A stretch of 64,000 nt of DNA from Amycolatopsis sp. cg9 (GTDB lineage: Bacteria > Actinomycetota > Actinomycetes > Mycobacteriales > Pseudonocardiaceae): NCBI RefSeq assembly GCF_041346945.1, contig NZ_CP166850.1, forward strand, positions 5,812,501 to 5,876,500, read 5' to 3'. The position numbers and the translations under genes are program-made. The number at the start of each line of letters is the position of its first letter. Position 1 is the stretch's first letter. Shown piece after piece: positions 56,156 through 64,000 of this stretch. Under the pieces are notes generated by a model that saw only the letters and a program-made list of their open reading frames with translations, searched no databases and was not told the origin of the DNA.

Positions 56156-57358
56156 TCAGGCCAGGCGGGCGGCGCGGGTGAGCAGGTGGCGCCGCTCGGG
56201 TTCGCTGGTGGTGCGCCGGGCCGCCTCCTGGTAGCCGGCGCGCGCCGCGTCGTGGTCGCCGGCCATTTCCAGCAGGTGGGCGCGGACGGACACGAGGTGG
56301 TGGGAAGCGGCGGCGCGTTCGTCGGCCGAGAGGGTGCCGAGCAGCGCCAGCCCGGGCGCGGGGCCGTGGACCTCGGCCACCGCGACCGCCCGGTTGAGCG
56401 TGACCGCCGGGTTGGGGGCCACGCGCTCGAGAACGGTGTAGAGGGCCAGGATCTGCGGCCAGTCGGTGGCCTCGGCGGTGGGTGCCTCGTCGTGGACGGC
56501 GGCGATGGCGGCCTGGAGCTGGTACGGGCCGACCGGGCCGGTCGGCAGGGCGCCGGTCACGAGGGCCACGCCTTCGGCGATGGCTTCGGCGTCCCACCGC
56601 GTCCGGTCCTGCTCGCCCAGCGGGACCAGCGACCCGTCCGGGGCCGTGCGGGCCCGGCGGCGGGCGTCGGTCAGCAGCAGGAGGGCCAGCAGCCCGGCCA
56701 CCTCCCCGTCGCCGGGGACCAGCCGGTGGAGTTCGCGGGCCAGCCGGATCGCCTCGGCCGTCAGCTCGGCCCGCACCAGCCGCGTCCCCGACGTGGCCGT
56801 GTAGCCCTCGTTGAAGACGAGGTAGATCACGTGGAGCACCACGCCGAGCCGCGCCGCCCGTTCGGCGGGCGGCGGCGGGGCGAAGCCGGCCCCGGCCGCC
56901 TTGATGCGCTGCTTCGCCCGGCTGATGCGCTGGGCCATGGTCGCCTCGGGCACGAGGAAGGCCCGGGCGATCTCGGCGGTCGACAGGCCGCCGACGGCAC
57001 GCAGGGTCAGCGCGATCTGCGACGGGGGCGTCAGCGCCGGGTGGCAGCACAGGAACAGCAGCGTGAGGGTGTCGTCGGGGTACACCTCGCCGCCGGCGGG
57101 GGGAGTGCGGCGGGCATCGGCCTCCTCCCGCCGGCGCCGGGCGGCGTCGCTGCGCACCTGGTCGGCGAGGCGGCGCGACGCCACCGTCACCAGCCACGCC
57201 CGGGGGTTCTCGGGCCACCCCTCCACCGGCCACTGGGCGCTGGCCGCCACCAGCGCTTCCTGGACGGCGTCTTCGCAGGCGTCGAAGAGGCCGTAGCGGC
57301 GCACCAGCACGCCGAGCACCTCGGGCACCAGGCGCCGCACGGCCTGCCAGCCGGTCAC
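56156..57358 (-). CDS. ECF42-type RNA polymerase sigma factor
   Basis: A 400-residue sigma factor. Region 2 lies in ACEDAVQEALVAASAQWPVEGWPENPRAWLVTVASRRLAD, and region 4 in LTLRAVGGLSTAEIARAFLVPEATMAQRISRAKQRI. A long C-terminal extension with TPR-like helices (HVIYLVFNEGYTATSG, DWPQILALYTVLERVAPNPAVTLNRAVAVAEV) marks the ECF42 group. These sigma factors are encoded next to DGPF/YCII proteins, as here, and lack a classical anti-sigma factor. GTG 57358 overlaps the YCII stop (GTGA). Confidence 0.9.
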   Translation of the reverse strand: MTGWQAVRRLVPEVLGVLVRRYGLFDACEDAVQEALVAASAQWPVEGWPENPRAWLVTVASRRLADQVRSDAARRRREEADARRTPPAGGEVYPDDTLTLLFLCCHPALTPPSQIALTLRAVGGLSTAEIARAFLVPEATMAQRISRAKQRIKAAGAGFAPPPPAERAARLGVVLHVIYLVFNEGYTATSGTRLVRAELTAEAIRLARELHRLVPGDGEVAGLLALLLLTDARRRARTAPDGSLVPLGEQDRTRWDAEAIAEGVALVTGALPTGPVGPYQLQAAIAAVHDEAPTAEATDWPQILALYTVLERVAPNPAVTLNRAVAVAEVHGPAPGLALLGTLSADERAAASHHLVSVRAHLLEMAGDHDAARAGYQEAARRTTSEPERRHLLTRAARLA

Positions 57359-57717
57359 GGCTCGACGTTCGCCTCGTGCATGAGCGGCCGGACCTCGATC
57401 CCCCAGTGGCGCGCCGAGGGGTTGCGAGCCGCGATCTCCAGCGCCCGTTCCAGGGAGTCGCAGTCGACGATCGTGAAGCTGCCCAGGAACTCCTTGGCCT
57501 CGGCGTAGGGGCCGTCGGTCACCACCGGCGTCCCGCCGGTGACCCGGACCATCTTCGTGTTCACCTCGTCGGCGACGCCGTAGGCGCCGACCAGCTCGCC
57601 GGACTCGAACAGCTCCTGGTTGAGGGCATCGGTCTCGCGGATGAGCTCGGCGAGGGCCTCCGCCCCGATCGAGTTGAAGGCTTCTTCGTTGCCGTAGATC
57701 AGCAGCATGTACTTCAC
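57355..57717 (-). CDS. YCII/DGPF-domain protein
   Basis: A 120-residue protein with MKYMLLIYGNEEAF, the TDGPYAEAKEFLGSFTIVDCDSLERALEIAARNP segment (DGPF motif as DGPY) and IEVRPLM. This is the standard partner of ECF42 sigma factors. Its role is unknown; it may sense a ligand for the sigma factor. ATG 57717 overlaps the stop of the reductase gene upstream. Confidence 0.88.
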   Translation of the reverse strand: MKYMLLIYGNEEAFNSIGAEALAELIRETDALNQELFESGELVGAYGVADEVNTKMVRVTGGTPVVTDGPYAEAKEFLGSFTIVDCDSLERALEIAARNPSARHWGIEVRPLMHEANVEP

Positions 57718-58451
57718 CGCGCGCTCCTCCGCTCCGCCGGGGCCGGTCCGACCAGATCGCCACTGGCGCCGCGATCGTCCAGCACCAGCTTCGACCGCCC
57801 GGTCACGGTATAGCGGATGTGGGTGACCCCGGGCGACTCGACGACCCGGCCCGGGACCAGCTCGATGCCGTCGTCCGCGCCGAGGCCGAGACCGGCGTCG
57901 AACAGGCGCTGGCCGTCGCCCAGCAGCACCGGGGCGATGTGCAGCTCGAGCTGGTCGAGCAGCCCGGCGGTGAGCACCTGGCGCAGGAGCTCCCCGCCGC
58001 CGGCCACCGCGACGTCCTTGCCGCCGGCGGCGGCCCTGGCCAGCTCGACGGCCCGCTCGGGTCCTTCGGTGACGAAGGTGAAGGACGTGCCGCCCCGGCG
58101 TTCGAGCACGGCCCGGGGACGGTGGGTGACGACGAACACCGGGGCGTGGAACGGCGGCTCCTCGCCCCAGGGGACCTCGCCGGCGTCGAACATGCGCCGG
58201 CCCATGACGTAGGCACCGGCGGCCGCGAACGTCTCCGCGACGATCTCCGAGTCGATCGACTGCTCACCGCCGGCGAAGCCCTGCCGCTCGCGCCAGGCCA
58301 TCGCGTCGACGGCCCAGCGGGTGACCCGGAAGAACCCGGGCGCTTCGGGGCCTTGCAGCCAACCGGTCATGCCGTCGGGTTCCCGGGTGTCGCGGGGCCC
58401 GGTGTAGCAGCCGTCTAGGGACACCGACATCTGGGCGGTCACCTTGGTCAT
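57714..58451 (-). CDS. RibD-C/dihydrofolate-reductase-fold protein
   Basis: A 245-residue protein: KVTAQMSVSLDGCYTGP, YVMGRRMFDAGEVPWGEEPPFHAPVFVVTH, VAVAGGGELLRQVLTAGLLDQLELHIAPVLLGDGQRLFD are typical of the RibD C-terminal fold. It probably reduces a pterin- or pyrimidine-like substrate with NADPH. It is the first gene of the coupled sigma-factor operon and is likely to belong to that system. Confidence 0.85.
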   Translation of the reverse strand: MTKVTAQMSVSLDGCYTGPRDTREPDGMTGWLQGPEAPGFFRVTRWAVDAMAWRERQGFAGGEQSIDSEIVAETFAAAGAYVMGRRMFDAGEVPWGEEPPFHAPVFVVTHRPRAVLERRGGTSFTFVTEGPERAVELARAAAGGKDVAVAGGGELLRQVLTAGLLDQLELHIAPVLLGDGQRLFDAGLGLGADDGIELVPGRVVESPGVTHIRYTVTGRSKLVLDDRGASGDLVGPAPAERRSAR

Positions 58452-58565
58452 CGCTCGCGCACCCTCTCGTGGTGGCGGCCTGGCCGGCCGCCGGTACCCC
58501 TCAGTCGGAGCCGGCCGGCCGTTCTCGACACGCGCCGGGGAGGAATTCGAGCGGGGTGCCCCGGC

Positions 58566-59321
58566 TCACGGGACCACGACCGGGGTGCCGGGCAGGACCA
58601 GGCGGACGTCGACGCCCGGGGCGAGCCGCGCGACGGCGTCGGCGTAGTGCCGCGGGTCCCGGTCGCCCCGGGTGATCATCCGGTCGCCCAGCCGTCCGCT
58701 GTGGAAGGCGTAGTGGTGCGGGACGGCCACGGCCGGCCTCAGCGCGGCCGTCAGCCCGGCCGCTTCCTCGGCGTCCATGACCACCTGCCGGTCGTTCATC
58801 GGCCGGACGCACAGGCCGTTCGTCGGCAGGATGGCCAGGTCGACGGGGCCGAACCGGTCCGGGATCGTGTCCAGCTCCGGGACGCGCAGCGAGTCGCCGC
58901 CGAAGAAGACCGTGCGTTCGCCTGCCTGGAGGACGAAGGTGACTTCGTGGACGCCGTGCTTGCCCGGTGCCGCCGTCACGGTGAGGTCGCCGATCGTCGT
59001 GGCCTCCCACGCCTCGACGACCCGGACGTCGCGGAAACCCTTGTCCCGCGCGATGGCCGCGACGGTGCCGGGCCCGATCAGCGGGGTGGCGAGGTCGAAG
59101 CCGCCGGTGACCAGCGCGTCGAGGTCGCAGTGGTCGTAGTGCTCGTGGCTGACCACGACCGCGTCGACGCGGCCCAGCGCGCCGACGGCCGAGGCGAGCG
59201 GTTCGCCCGGGTAGTAGGTCGCGGTCTGGGTGAACCACGGGTCGGTCAGGACGCGGAGCCCGCCGAGTTCGATCAGCTGGCAGGCGTGCCCGATCCGGGT
59301 GACGCGCAGCGGGGTGCTCAT
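58566..59321 (-). CDS. Metallo-beta-lactamase-fold hydrolase, UlaG-like
   Basis: A 251-residue protein. The metal motif SHEHYDHCDLDAL (H-x-H-x-D-H) follows VLTDPWFTQ; APGKHGVHEVTF, FFGGDSLRVPE and HHYAFHSG supply further ligands. It matches UlaG/RomA-like hydrolases that act on lactones or phosphodiesters. ATG 59321 follows GGAAGGG. The alpha/beta hydrolase gene lies 20 bp upstream on the same strand, so the two share the MarR-controlled promoter. Confidence 0.85.
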   Translation of the reverse strand: MSTPLRVTRIGHACQLIELGGLRVLTDPWFTQTATYYPGEPLASAVGALGRVDAVVVSHEHYDHCDLDALVTGGFDLATPLIGPGTVAAIARDKGFRDVRVVEAWEATTIGDLTVTAAPGKHGVHEVTFVLQAGERTVFFGGDSLRVPELDTIPDRFGPVDLAILPTNGLCVRPMNDRQVVMDAEEAAGLTAALRPAVAVPHHYAFHSGRLGDRMITRGDRDPRHYADAVARLAPGVDVRLVLPGTPVVVP

Positions 59322-59341
59322 GGTGTTCCCTTCCGGGGTTG

Positions 59342-60130
59342 TCAGTCGCCGAGGTCGAGGAGCGCGCCCAGCAGCTCTTCGGGGGTCTCGAGCTGCGGCA
59401 GGTGGCCGGTGCGGGGGAGCTGGGTGAACCGCGACAGCGGGATCGCCGCGGCGTAGGCCTTCCCGTACTCCGGGTCGACGATGCCGTCGCTTTCGCCCCA
59501 TACGACGTGCACCGGCAGTTCGAGGTCCCCGAGCCGCCCGGCGAGCGTCGGGTCCGTCATCGCGGGGCCGGTGTAGCCGACGAGGGCGCGCACGTCCGGG
59601 CTGGGTCCGGGGCCGCCGGCGCCGGGCGGGACGGGGGCCTTGCCCGGGTCGTGGAAGGAATGCGCCCGGATTTCGGCGGGGGAGAGGCCGCTGATGTCGG
59701 TCAGCGGGTGACCGTCCACCTCGATGCCGATCCCGTCGACGATCACGGCGCCGCTGACCCGGGGACTCTTCAGCAGCGCCATTTCGGCGGCCAGCCAGCC
59801 GCCGAAGGAGTTGCCGATCACCGTCACGTCCGTGAGGTCGAGCCGATCGAGCAGCGCGACGTACAGCCGCGCCAGCGCGGGCACGCCGGTGAGGCCCCCG
59901 GCCTTGGGGGTGCCGCCGAAGCCCGGGTGGGTGGGCAGCAGCACCCGGGAGTGGGTGCGTTCGGCGAGCAGGTCGGCGAAGCCGGTCATCGTCGCGACGC
60001 CGCCCCCGCCGTGCAGGAGCAGGTACGGGCGGGTGCGGTCGAGGTCCCGGACGGTCACGTCGGCCGGGTCGAGCGCGTGGGTTTCGGTGCGGGCGGGCCG
60101 GAGCGAGCCGGCGAGGGGGCGGGTCGTCAT
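59342..60130 (-). CDS. Alpha/beta hydrolase
   Basis: A 262-residue hydrolase. Oxyanion segment LLLHGGGGVATM, nucleophile elbow GNSFGGWLA (Ser), acid in VWGESDGIVD and catalytic His in PRTGHLPQLETPEEL. Substrate is probably an ester or lactone. It is divergent from the MarR gene at 60222, and the triple operator lies between them, so it is the likely regulated target. Confidence 0.87.
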   Translation of the reverse strand: MTTRPLAGSLRPARTETHALDPADVTVRDLDRTRPYLLLHGGGGVATMTGFADLLAERTHSRVLLPTHPGFGGTPKAGGLTGVPALARLYVALLDRLDLTDVTVIGNSFGGWLAAEMALLKSPRVSGAVIVDGIGIEVDGHPLTDISGLSPAEIRAHSFHDPGKAPVPPGAGGPGPSPDVRALVGYTGPAMTDPTLAGRLGDLELPVHVVWGESDGIVDPEYGKAYAAAIPLSRFTQLPRTGHLPQLETPEELLGALLDLGD

Positions 60131-60151
60131 GGGTGCTCCTCGGTCTCGGGA

Positions 60152-60189
60152 CTTACCTAAGGAACCTTATATAAGGATGCTTAGATAAG
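60152..60189. promoter_or_regulatory. Triple MarR operator with 14-bp period
   Basis: Three perfect 10-bp palindromes of form CTTANNTAAG occur at 60152-60161 (CTTACCTAAG), 60166-60175 (CTTATATAAG) and 60180-60189 (CTTAGATAAG). Their starts are exactly 14 bp apart. The centre one extends to CCTTATATAAGG and may also hold a promoter -10. The array sits between divergent hydrolase and MarR genes. Confidence 0.85.
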
Positions 60190-60221
60190 CAACCTGGTCT
60201 CGCGGGGCTTAAGGTGGGCGC

Positions 60222-60644
60222 ATGAAGTACCGCCCCGGTGACGTCGCCCTGGCTGTGAAGCGCCTGCAGTACCGCCACCACCGCGCGTTGAGCCGCGCGC
60301 TGGCGCCGCTCGGGCTCTCGCTCGTGCAGTGGGACACGTTGCGCCACCTGCACGCCCGGCCGGACGCCTCGCTGCACGACCTGGCGGTGCTGACCTTCCA
60401 GACCGACCAGTCCTTCGGCTCGCTGGCCACCCGGATGGCGGAGCGCGGGCTGATCGAACGCGTCCCGGGCCCGGGGCGGGCGGTGCGGCACCGGCTCACC
60501 GAGGAAGGCGCGCGGCTGCGCGCCGAGGGGCAGGAACTGGTCGACGCCGTCGTGACGACGTCGTTCCAGGAGCTGTCGGCCACCCAGGTCGATCAGCTGG
60601 GGGAGCTGCTGGATCGCGCGCTGGGGCCGGACCCCACGGCCTGA
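60222..60644 (+). CDS. MarR-family transcriptional regulator
   Basis: A 140-residue regulator: RRHHRALSRALAPLGLSLVQWDTLRHL, then the HTH SLHDLAVLTFQTDQSFGSLATRMAERGLIERVPG and the wing RAVRHRLTEEG. ATG 60222 follows AAGGTGGG. The array of three operators upstream suggests that several dimers bind side by side and repress both this gene and the divergent hydrolase operon. Confidence 0.87.
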   Translation: MKYRPGDVALAVKRLQYRHHRALSRALAPLGLSLVQWDTLRHLHARPDASLHDLAVLTFQTDQSFGSLATRMAERGLIERVPGPGRAVRHRLTEEGARLRAEGQELVDAVVTTSFQELSATQVDQLGELLDRALGPDPTA

Positions 60645-60704
60645 GGCAGCCGCCGACTTTTGCGTCTGGACGGCGTAATTCTGCTCAAACGCGACATACT
60701 TTCG

Positions 60705-60734
60705 TTGACTTGATGCAAAAGTCGTCCCTACCCT
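60705..60734 (+). promoter_or_regulatory. Probable sigma-70 promoter with inverted repeat
   Basis: TTGACT (60705-60710) and TACCCT (60729-60734) are 18 bp apart. GACTT (60707-60711) and AAGTC (60719-60723) form an inverted repeat that overlaps the spacer and could bind a sugar-responsive repressor. The transcript would begin near 60741 and lead into ATG 60780 after GAGGAGC. Confidence 0.6.
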
Positions 60735-60779
60735 CACTGAGCGTCAGGTAGAGACCCTGGCTCTCCCCGAGGAGCAACG

Positions 60780-63764
60780 ATGCTTCTGGCTGTCCGCGAA
60801 CGCTGCCGCCGGGCACTTCTGGCGCTAACAGTCCTGTTCACGGCCCTGTCCGCCGTCGTCGTCGGGCCGGCGCACGCCGCCGTGCCGCCCCAAGAGCCGG
60901 GTGTGACGCTCCGGGTGTTCGACATGCAGACCGAGCTGACCAAGCTCTGCACCATCAAGCCCGGGTTGACCCCCAACGTCGACAAGCTGATGCCGTCGAT
61001 CAACTGGACCGGTACCGGCGACTTCGGGGTCGGCGACTTCTTCGTGTCCGAGGTGACCGCCAACATCGCCATCGCGACGGCCGGCACCCACCAGTTCCGG
61101 CTGACCAGTGACGACGGCTCGCGGCTGAGCGTCGACGGGCAGGTCGTGATCACCAACGACGGGCTGCACAGCTCGGCCGCGGTGACCGGCTCGGTCGCGC
61201 TGACCACCGGCTACCACGCGCTGCGGATCGAGCACTTCGACAACGCCGGCGAGCAGCAGCTCACCCTCGAATGGCAGCCGCCCGGCTCGTCGGCCTTCGC
61301 GGTGGTGCCCACCTCCGTGCTCAGCACCGACGCCGGGGTCGTGCGGGTGACGTCGCCGGGGAAGAAGGAGTGCGAAGGCACCGCCGACTCGCCCGGCGAC
61401 GGCCTGCCGCTGACCGGCGTCCACCCCGGCTTCACGCTGACCGACTTGCGCCCCGGCGGTTTCCAGCCGCAGGTGACCGGGATGGACTGGCTGCCCGACG
61501 GGCGCCTCGCCATCGCGACCTGGGGCGGTTCGAACACGACCGCCGGTGAAGTCCACCTGATCGGCAACGCCACCGGGACCACGGACCCGTCCCGGGTGCG
61601 GACCCAGCGGATCGCCAGTGGCCTCAAGGAACCGATGGGCGTCAAGTACGTCGACGGCAAGCTGTACGTGTCGGAGAAGACGCGGCTCGTCGAACTCGAC
61701 GACACCGATGGCGACGGCGTCACCGACGTCTACCGCACGGTCGCGACCTGGCCGTTCGGCGGCAACTTCCACGAGTTCGCGTTCGGGTTGCTGTACCGGG
61801 ACGGGTTCTTCTACCTCAACCTCTCGGTGGCGATCGACCTCGGTGGCGCGACGACCAGCCCGCAGCCCGCGCCGGGCCGCGGCGTCACCCTCAAGGTCGA
61901 CAAGAACACCGGTGCCGTCTCGACCATCGCCGGTGGCCTGCGCACCCCGCACGGCATCGGCTGGGGCCCGGAAGGCGACGTCTTCGTCACCGACAACCAG
62001 GGCGGCTGGCTGCCCGCGAACAAACTCGTGCGCATCAAGCAGAACCGGTTCTTCAACCACTACACGAACCCGGCGGGCCCGTTCGACGCGCAGCCGGTGA
62101 CCGCGCCGGTGGTGTGGTTGCCGCACAACGAAATCGCGAACTCGCCCAGCAACCCGGTCCAGCTGACCCAAGGCACCTTCGCCGGCCAGCTCGTCTACGG
62201 CGACGTGACCTACGGCGGCCTGCAGCGGGTCTACCTCGAGAAGGTCAACGGCGAGTACCAGGGCGCGGTTTTCCGGATGACACAAGGACTCGAGTCCGGG
62301 GTCAGCCGGATCAGCCTCGGCCCGGACGGCGCGATCTACACCGGCGGGATCGACGGCGGCGGAAACTGGGGGCAGCCGGGCAAGCTCGCCTACGGCCTGC
62401 AGAAGCTGACGCCCAACGGCGCCGGCACCTTCGACATCCTCGCCATGCGGGCGGTCGCGGGCGGGTTCGAACTCGAGTACACCCAGCCGCTGTCCGCGGC
62501 GACCGTGGCCGACCTGAGCACGAAGTACCAGGTCTCGCAATGGCGGTACGCGCCAACGGCCGCGTACGGCGGCCCGAAGGTCGACGAGCAGACGCTCGCC
62601 GTCACCGGCACGACGGTGTCCGCCGACCGCAAGAAGGTCACGCTGCGGATCGCCGGCCTGCAGGCCGGGCGGGTCGTGCACGTCCGGTCGCCGCGGCCGT
62701 TCGCGGCCGAATCCGGCACGCCGTTGTGGAGCACGGAAGCGTGGTACACCCTCAACTCCGTGGTGGGTGGCCCGCCCGCCGCCCTGACCTACGAAGCGGA
62801 GCGGGCCACGCTGAGCGGCGGCGCGGGCGTCAACACCGACCACCCGGGCTACCAGGCCACCGGATTCGTCGACGGGTACTGGAACTCCGGCGCCGCCACG
62901 ACGTTCGCGGTGACCGTGCCGTCCGCCGGGACCTACAACGTCGGCCTGCGGTACTCGAACGGCCCGAACCCCAGCGCCGGCACGAAATCCGTGAGCGTCT
63001 ACGTCAACGGCGCGAAGGTCCGCCAGACCCGGCTCGCCAGCACGACGACGTGGGACAACTGGGCGCTGCAGCCGGAAGCCCTCTCGCTCGCCGCGGGCGC
63101 CAACTCGATCTCCTACCGGTTCGACAGCGGCGACACCGGCAACGTCAACCTCGACAACATCACCGTCACCGCGGCCACCCGCGTCCCGCTGTTCGACGGG
63201 ACGAACCTGGACGCGTGGGAGCTCCGATCCGGCGGCGCGGCAACGTGGCCGATCTCCGGCGGGTCCGTGGAAGCGCTCGGCGGGGACATCCGGACCCGGC
63301 AGAAGTTCGGCGACTTCAAGCTCCACGTCGAGTGGTACGAGCCGCAATACCCGCCGGAGGTGACCGGGCAGGCGCGGGGCAACAGCGGCGTCTACCTGCA
63401 GGACCGGTACGAGCTGCAGGTGCTCGATTCCTTCGGGGACACCACGCTCGCCAACGACGAGGCCGGTTCGATCTACTCGCAGAAGGCGCCGGACGTCAAC
63501 GCCGCGACCGCACCGCTGACGTGGCAGACCTACGACATCACGTTCCGGGCGGCCCGGTTCGACAGCGCCGGGACCAAGACCGACAACGCCCGGGTGACCG
63601 TCGTCTGGAACGGCGTGACCGTCCACAACGACGTCGCCATCACCGGTTCGACCGGCGGCGGTGATCCGGAAGGCGCGGCCGCCGGCGCGATCCGGCTGCA
63701 GGACCACGGTGACGCCGGTGCGAACCCGAGGTTCCGGAACGTCTGGGTCGAGCCGATCGGCTGA
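60780..63764 (+). CDS. Secreted PA14 / sugar-dehydrogenase-like propeller / CBM / DUF1080 protein
   Basis: A 994-residue secreted protein in four parts. The signal peptide ends GPAHAA. A PA14-type domain spans about 40-180 (HQFRLTSDDGSRLSVDGQVV, HALRIEHFDNAGEQQLTLEW). A glucose/sorbosone-dehydrogenase-like propeller spans about 210-560 (GMDWLPDGRLAIATWGG, GLRTPHGIGWGPEGDVFVTDNQGGW, LVYGDVTYGGLQRVY). A CBM6/35-type sugar-binding domain spans about 665-795 (YEAERATLSGGA, GYQATGFVDGYW). A C-terminal DUF1080 (3-keto-disaccharide hydrolase) domain spans about 800-994 (LFDGTNLDAWELRSG, NSGVYLQDRYELQVLD). It likely degrades an extracellular glycoside by an oxidation-linked route. Confidence 0.85.
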   Translation: MLLAVRERCRRALLALTVLFTALSAVVVGPAHAAVPPQEPGVTLRVFDMQTELTKLCTIKPGLTPNVDKLMPSINWTGTGDFGVGDFFVSEVTANIAIATAGTHQFRLTSDDGSRLSVDGQVVITNDGLHSSAAVTGSVALTTGYHALRIEHFDNAGEQQLTLEWQPPGSSAFAVVPTSVLSTDAGVVRVTSPGKKECEGTADSPGDGLPLTGVHPGFTLTDLRPGGFQPQVTGMDWLPDGRLAIATWGGSNTTAGEVHLIGNATGTTDPSRVRTQRIASGLKEPMGVKYVDGKLYVSEKTRLVELDDTDGDGVTDVYRTVATWPFGGNFHEFAFGLLYRDGFFYLNLSVAIDLGGATTSPQPAPGRGVTLKVDKNTGAVSTIAGGLRTPHGIGWGPEGDVFVTDNQGGWLPANKLVRIKQNRFFNHYTNPAGPFDAQPVTAPVVWLPHNEIANSPSNPVQLTQGTFAGQLVYGDVTYGGLQRVYLEKVNGEYQGAVFRMTQGLESGVSRISLGPDGAIYTGGIDGGGNWGQPGKLAYGLQKLTPNGAGTFDILAMRAVAGGFELEYTQPLSAATVADLSTKYQVSQWRYAPTAAYGGPKVDEQTLAVTGTTVSADRKKVTLRIAGLQAGRVVHVRSPRPFAAESGTPLWSTEAWYTLNSVVGGPPAALTYEAERATLSGGAGVNTDHPGYQATGFVDGYWNSGAATTFAVTVPSAGTYNVGLRYSNGPNPSAGTKSVSVYVNGAKVRQTRLASTTTWDNWALQPEALSLAAGANSISYRFDSGDTGNVNLDNITVTAATRVPLFDGTNLDAWELRSGGAATWPISGGSVEALGGDIRTRQKFGDFKLHVEWYEPQYPPEVTGQARGNSGVYLQDRYELQVLDSFGDTTLANDEAGSIYSQKAPDVNAATAPLTWQTYDITFRAARFDSAGTKTDNARVTVVWNGVTVHNDVAITGSTGGGDPEGAAAGAIRLQDHGDAGANPRFRNVWVEPIG

Positions 63765-63769
63765 CCGTC

Positions 63770-63806
63770 GTCCGGCGGGCGCCCGTGCACCGGGCCCCCG
63801 CCGGAC
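63770..63806. terminator. Bidirectional hairpin terminator
   Basis: GTCCGGCGGG (63770-63779) pairs with CCCGCCGGAC (63797-63806), and an inner GCCCG/CGGGC stem extends the structure. It separates the convergent secreted-protein and monooxygenase genes. Confidence 0.8.
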
Positions 63807-63819
63807 GCGTCTGTCCACA

Positions 63820-64000
63820 TTAGACGATCGCGTCGCCGAACCAGCGCCGGGCGGCCCGGTCGAACGAGCCGCGATCGGGGACGCGCTCTCCGGCCCAGGC
63901 GACGACTCCGTCGGGACGGATCAGGACCGCACCGAACCCGAGGTCGTTTTCCGCGGTACCCGCGACGTACCGCACCTCGCCTTCCCAGGCCGCCGCGGAA
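63820..64000 (-). CDS. FAD-dependent aromatic monooxygenase, C-terminal end (partial)
   Basis: The open frame runs off the window and ends at TAA (63820-63822). The visible 59 residues include GFGAVLIRPDGVVAWAGERV and RRWFGDAIV. LIRPDG-x-VAWAG is the typical C-terminal motif of the PheA/TfdB-type FAD hydroxylases (thioredoxin-like end domain). The catalytic part lies outside the window. Confidence 0.75.
   Translation of the reverse strand, partial: SAAAWEGEVRYVAGTAENDLGFGAVLIRPDGVVAWAGERVPDRGSFDRAARRWFGDAIV

Overview
The window is about 70% GC, uses GTG starts freely, and has many genes joined by ATGA or GTGA stop/start overlaps. Gene content (orphan actinobacterial-type cytochrome b, DevR/DevS, tandem universal stress proteins, an Rv1733c-like protein, Acg-type nitroreductases, a fused CydDC) points to a filamentous actinomycete of the Pseudonocardiaceae, with Amycolatopsis the best guess. 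This is inference from sequence alone.

Layout. (1) 1-7.1 kb: a glycosyltransferase, a MerR regulator with a degenerate B12-type domain, an orphan qcrB with two small membrane-protein genes, a TIGR01777 epimerase and an SDR; the last genes resemble light-responsive clusters of actinomycetes. (2) 7.1-10.3 kb: a ferric-reductase-like flavocytochrome, an FMN-binding lipoprotein-like protein, a frameshifted apbE and a DUF2231-like membrane protein, together an envelope flavin electron-transfer unit. (3) 10.4-12.8 kb: an ArsR-arsenate-reductase fusion, a VOC protein and an APC permease. (4) 12.8-14.8 kb: an MprAB-like two-component system. (5) 14.9-50.3 kb: a long dormancy/hypoxia island with a flavin-nucleotide-binding PPOX protein, a MASE1-GAF-SpoIIE phosphatase, five universal stress proteins, three CBS proteins, a SulP transporter, two zinc alcohol dehydrogenases, cydAB-cydDC, DevR, DevS, three typical and one divergent Acg-type protein, a GNAT/ADP-forming acyl-CoA synthetase, acetate kinase, a DoxX protein and an Rv1733c-like protein. 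(6) 50.5-52.5 kb: a LuxR-type regulator and a frameshifted IS481-type element with readable ends and target duplication. (7) 52.5-55.6 kb: a 51-residue secreted peptide and two secreted wall-hydrolase-like proteins sharing one propeller module in opposite domain order. (8) 55.9-64.0 kb: an ECF42 sigma cassette, a MarR/hydrolase pair with a triple operator, a 994-residue secreted multidomain sugar-acting protein and the 3' end of a flavin monooxygenase.

The main finding is a repeated promoter design across section 5. A 14-bp element of 5-4-5 form (roughly GGGAC-NNNN-GTCCC, often with one degraded arm) occurs in pairs whose starts are exactly 22 bp apart. In most of them the pair lies 23-24 bp from a TACCGT-like -10 hexamer. 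I read seven such pairs (15395, 20532, 23477, 35299, 45860, 47953, 48033) plus several single sites, in front of nearly all transcription units of the island. DevR in the window keeps Asp8, Asp9, Asp54, Thr82, Lys104, Lys179, Lys182 and Asn183 at the numbering known for Mycobacterium tuberculosis DevR, and DevS keeps the His-Pro-Pro-Met motif of the haem GAF domain. The simplest reading is a self-contained DevRS (DosRS) regulon carried beside its own regulators. It would switch respiration to cytochrome bd, recover ATP from acetyl-CoA through the acyl-CoA synthetase/acetate kinase pair, and make stress and nitroreductase-fold proteins under hypoxia.
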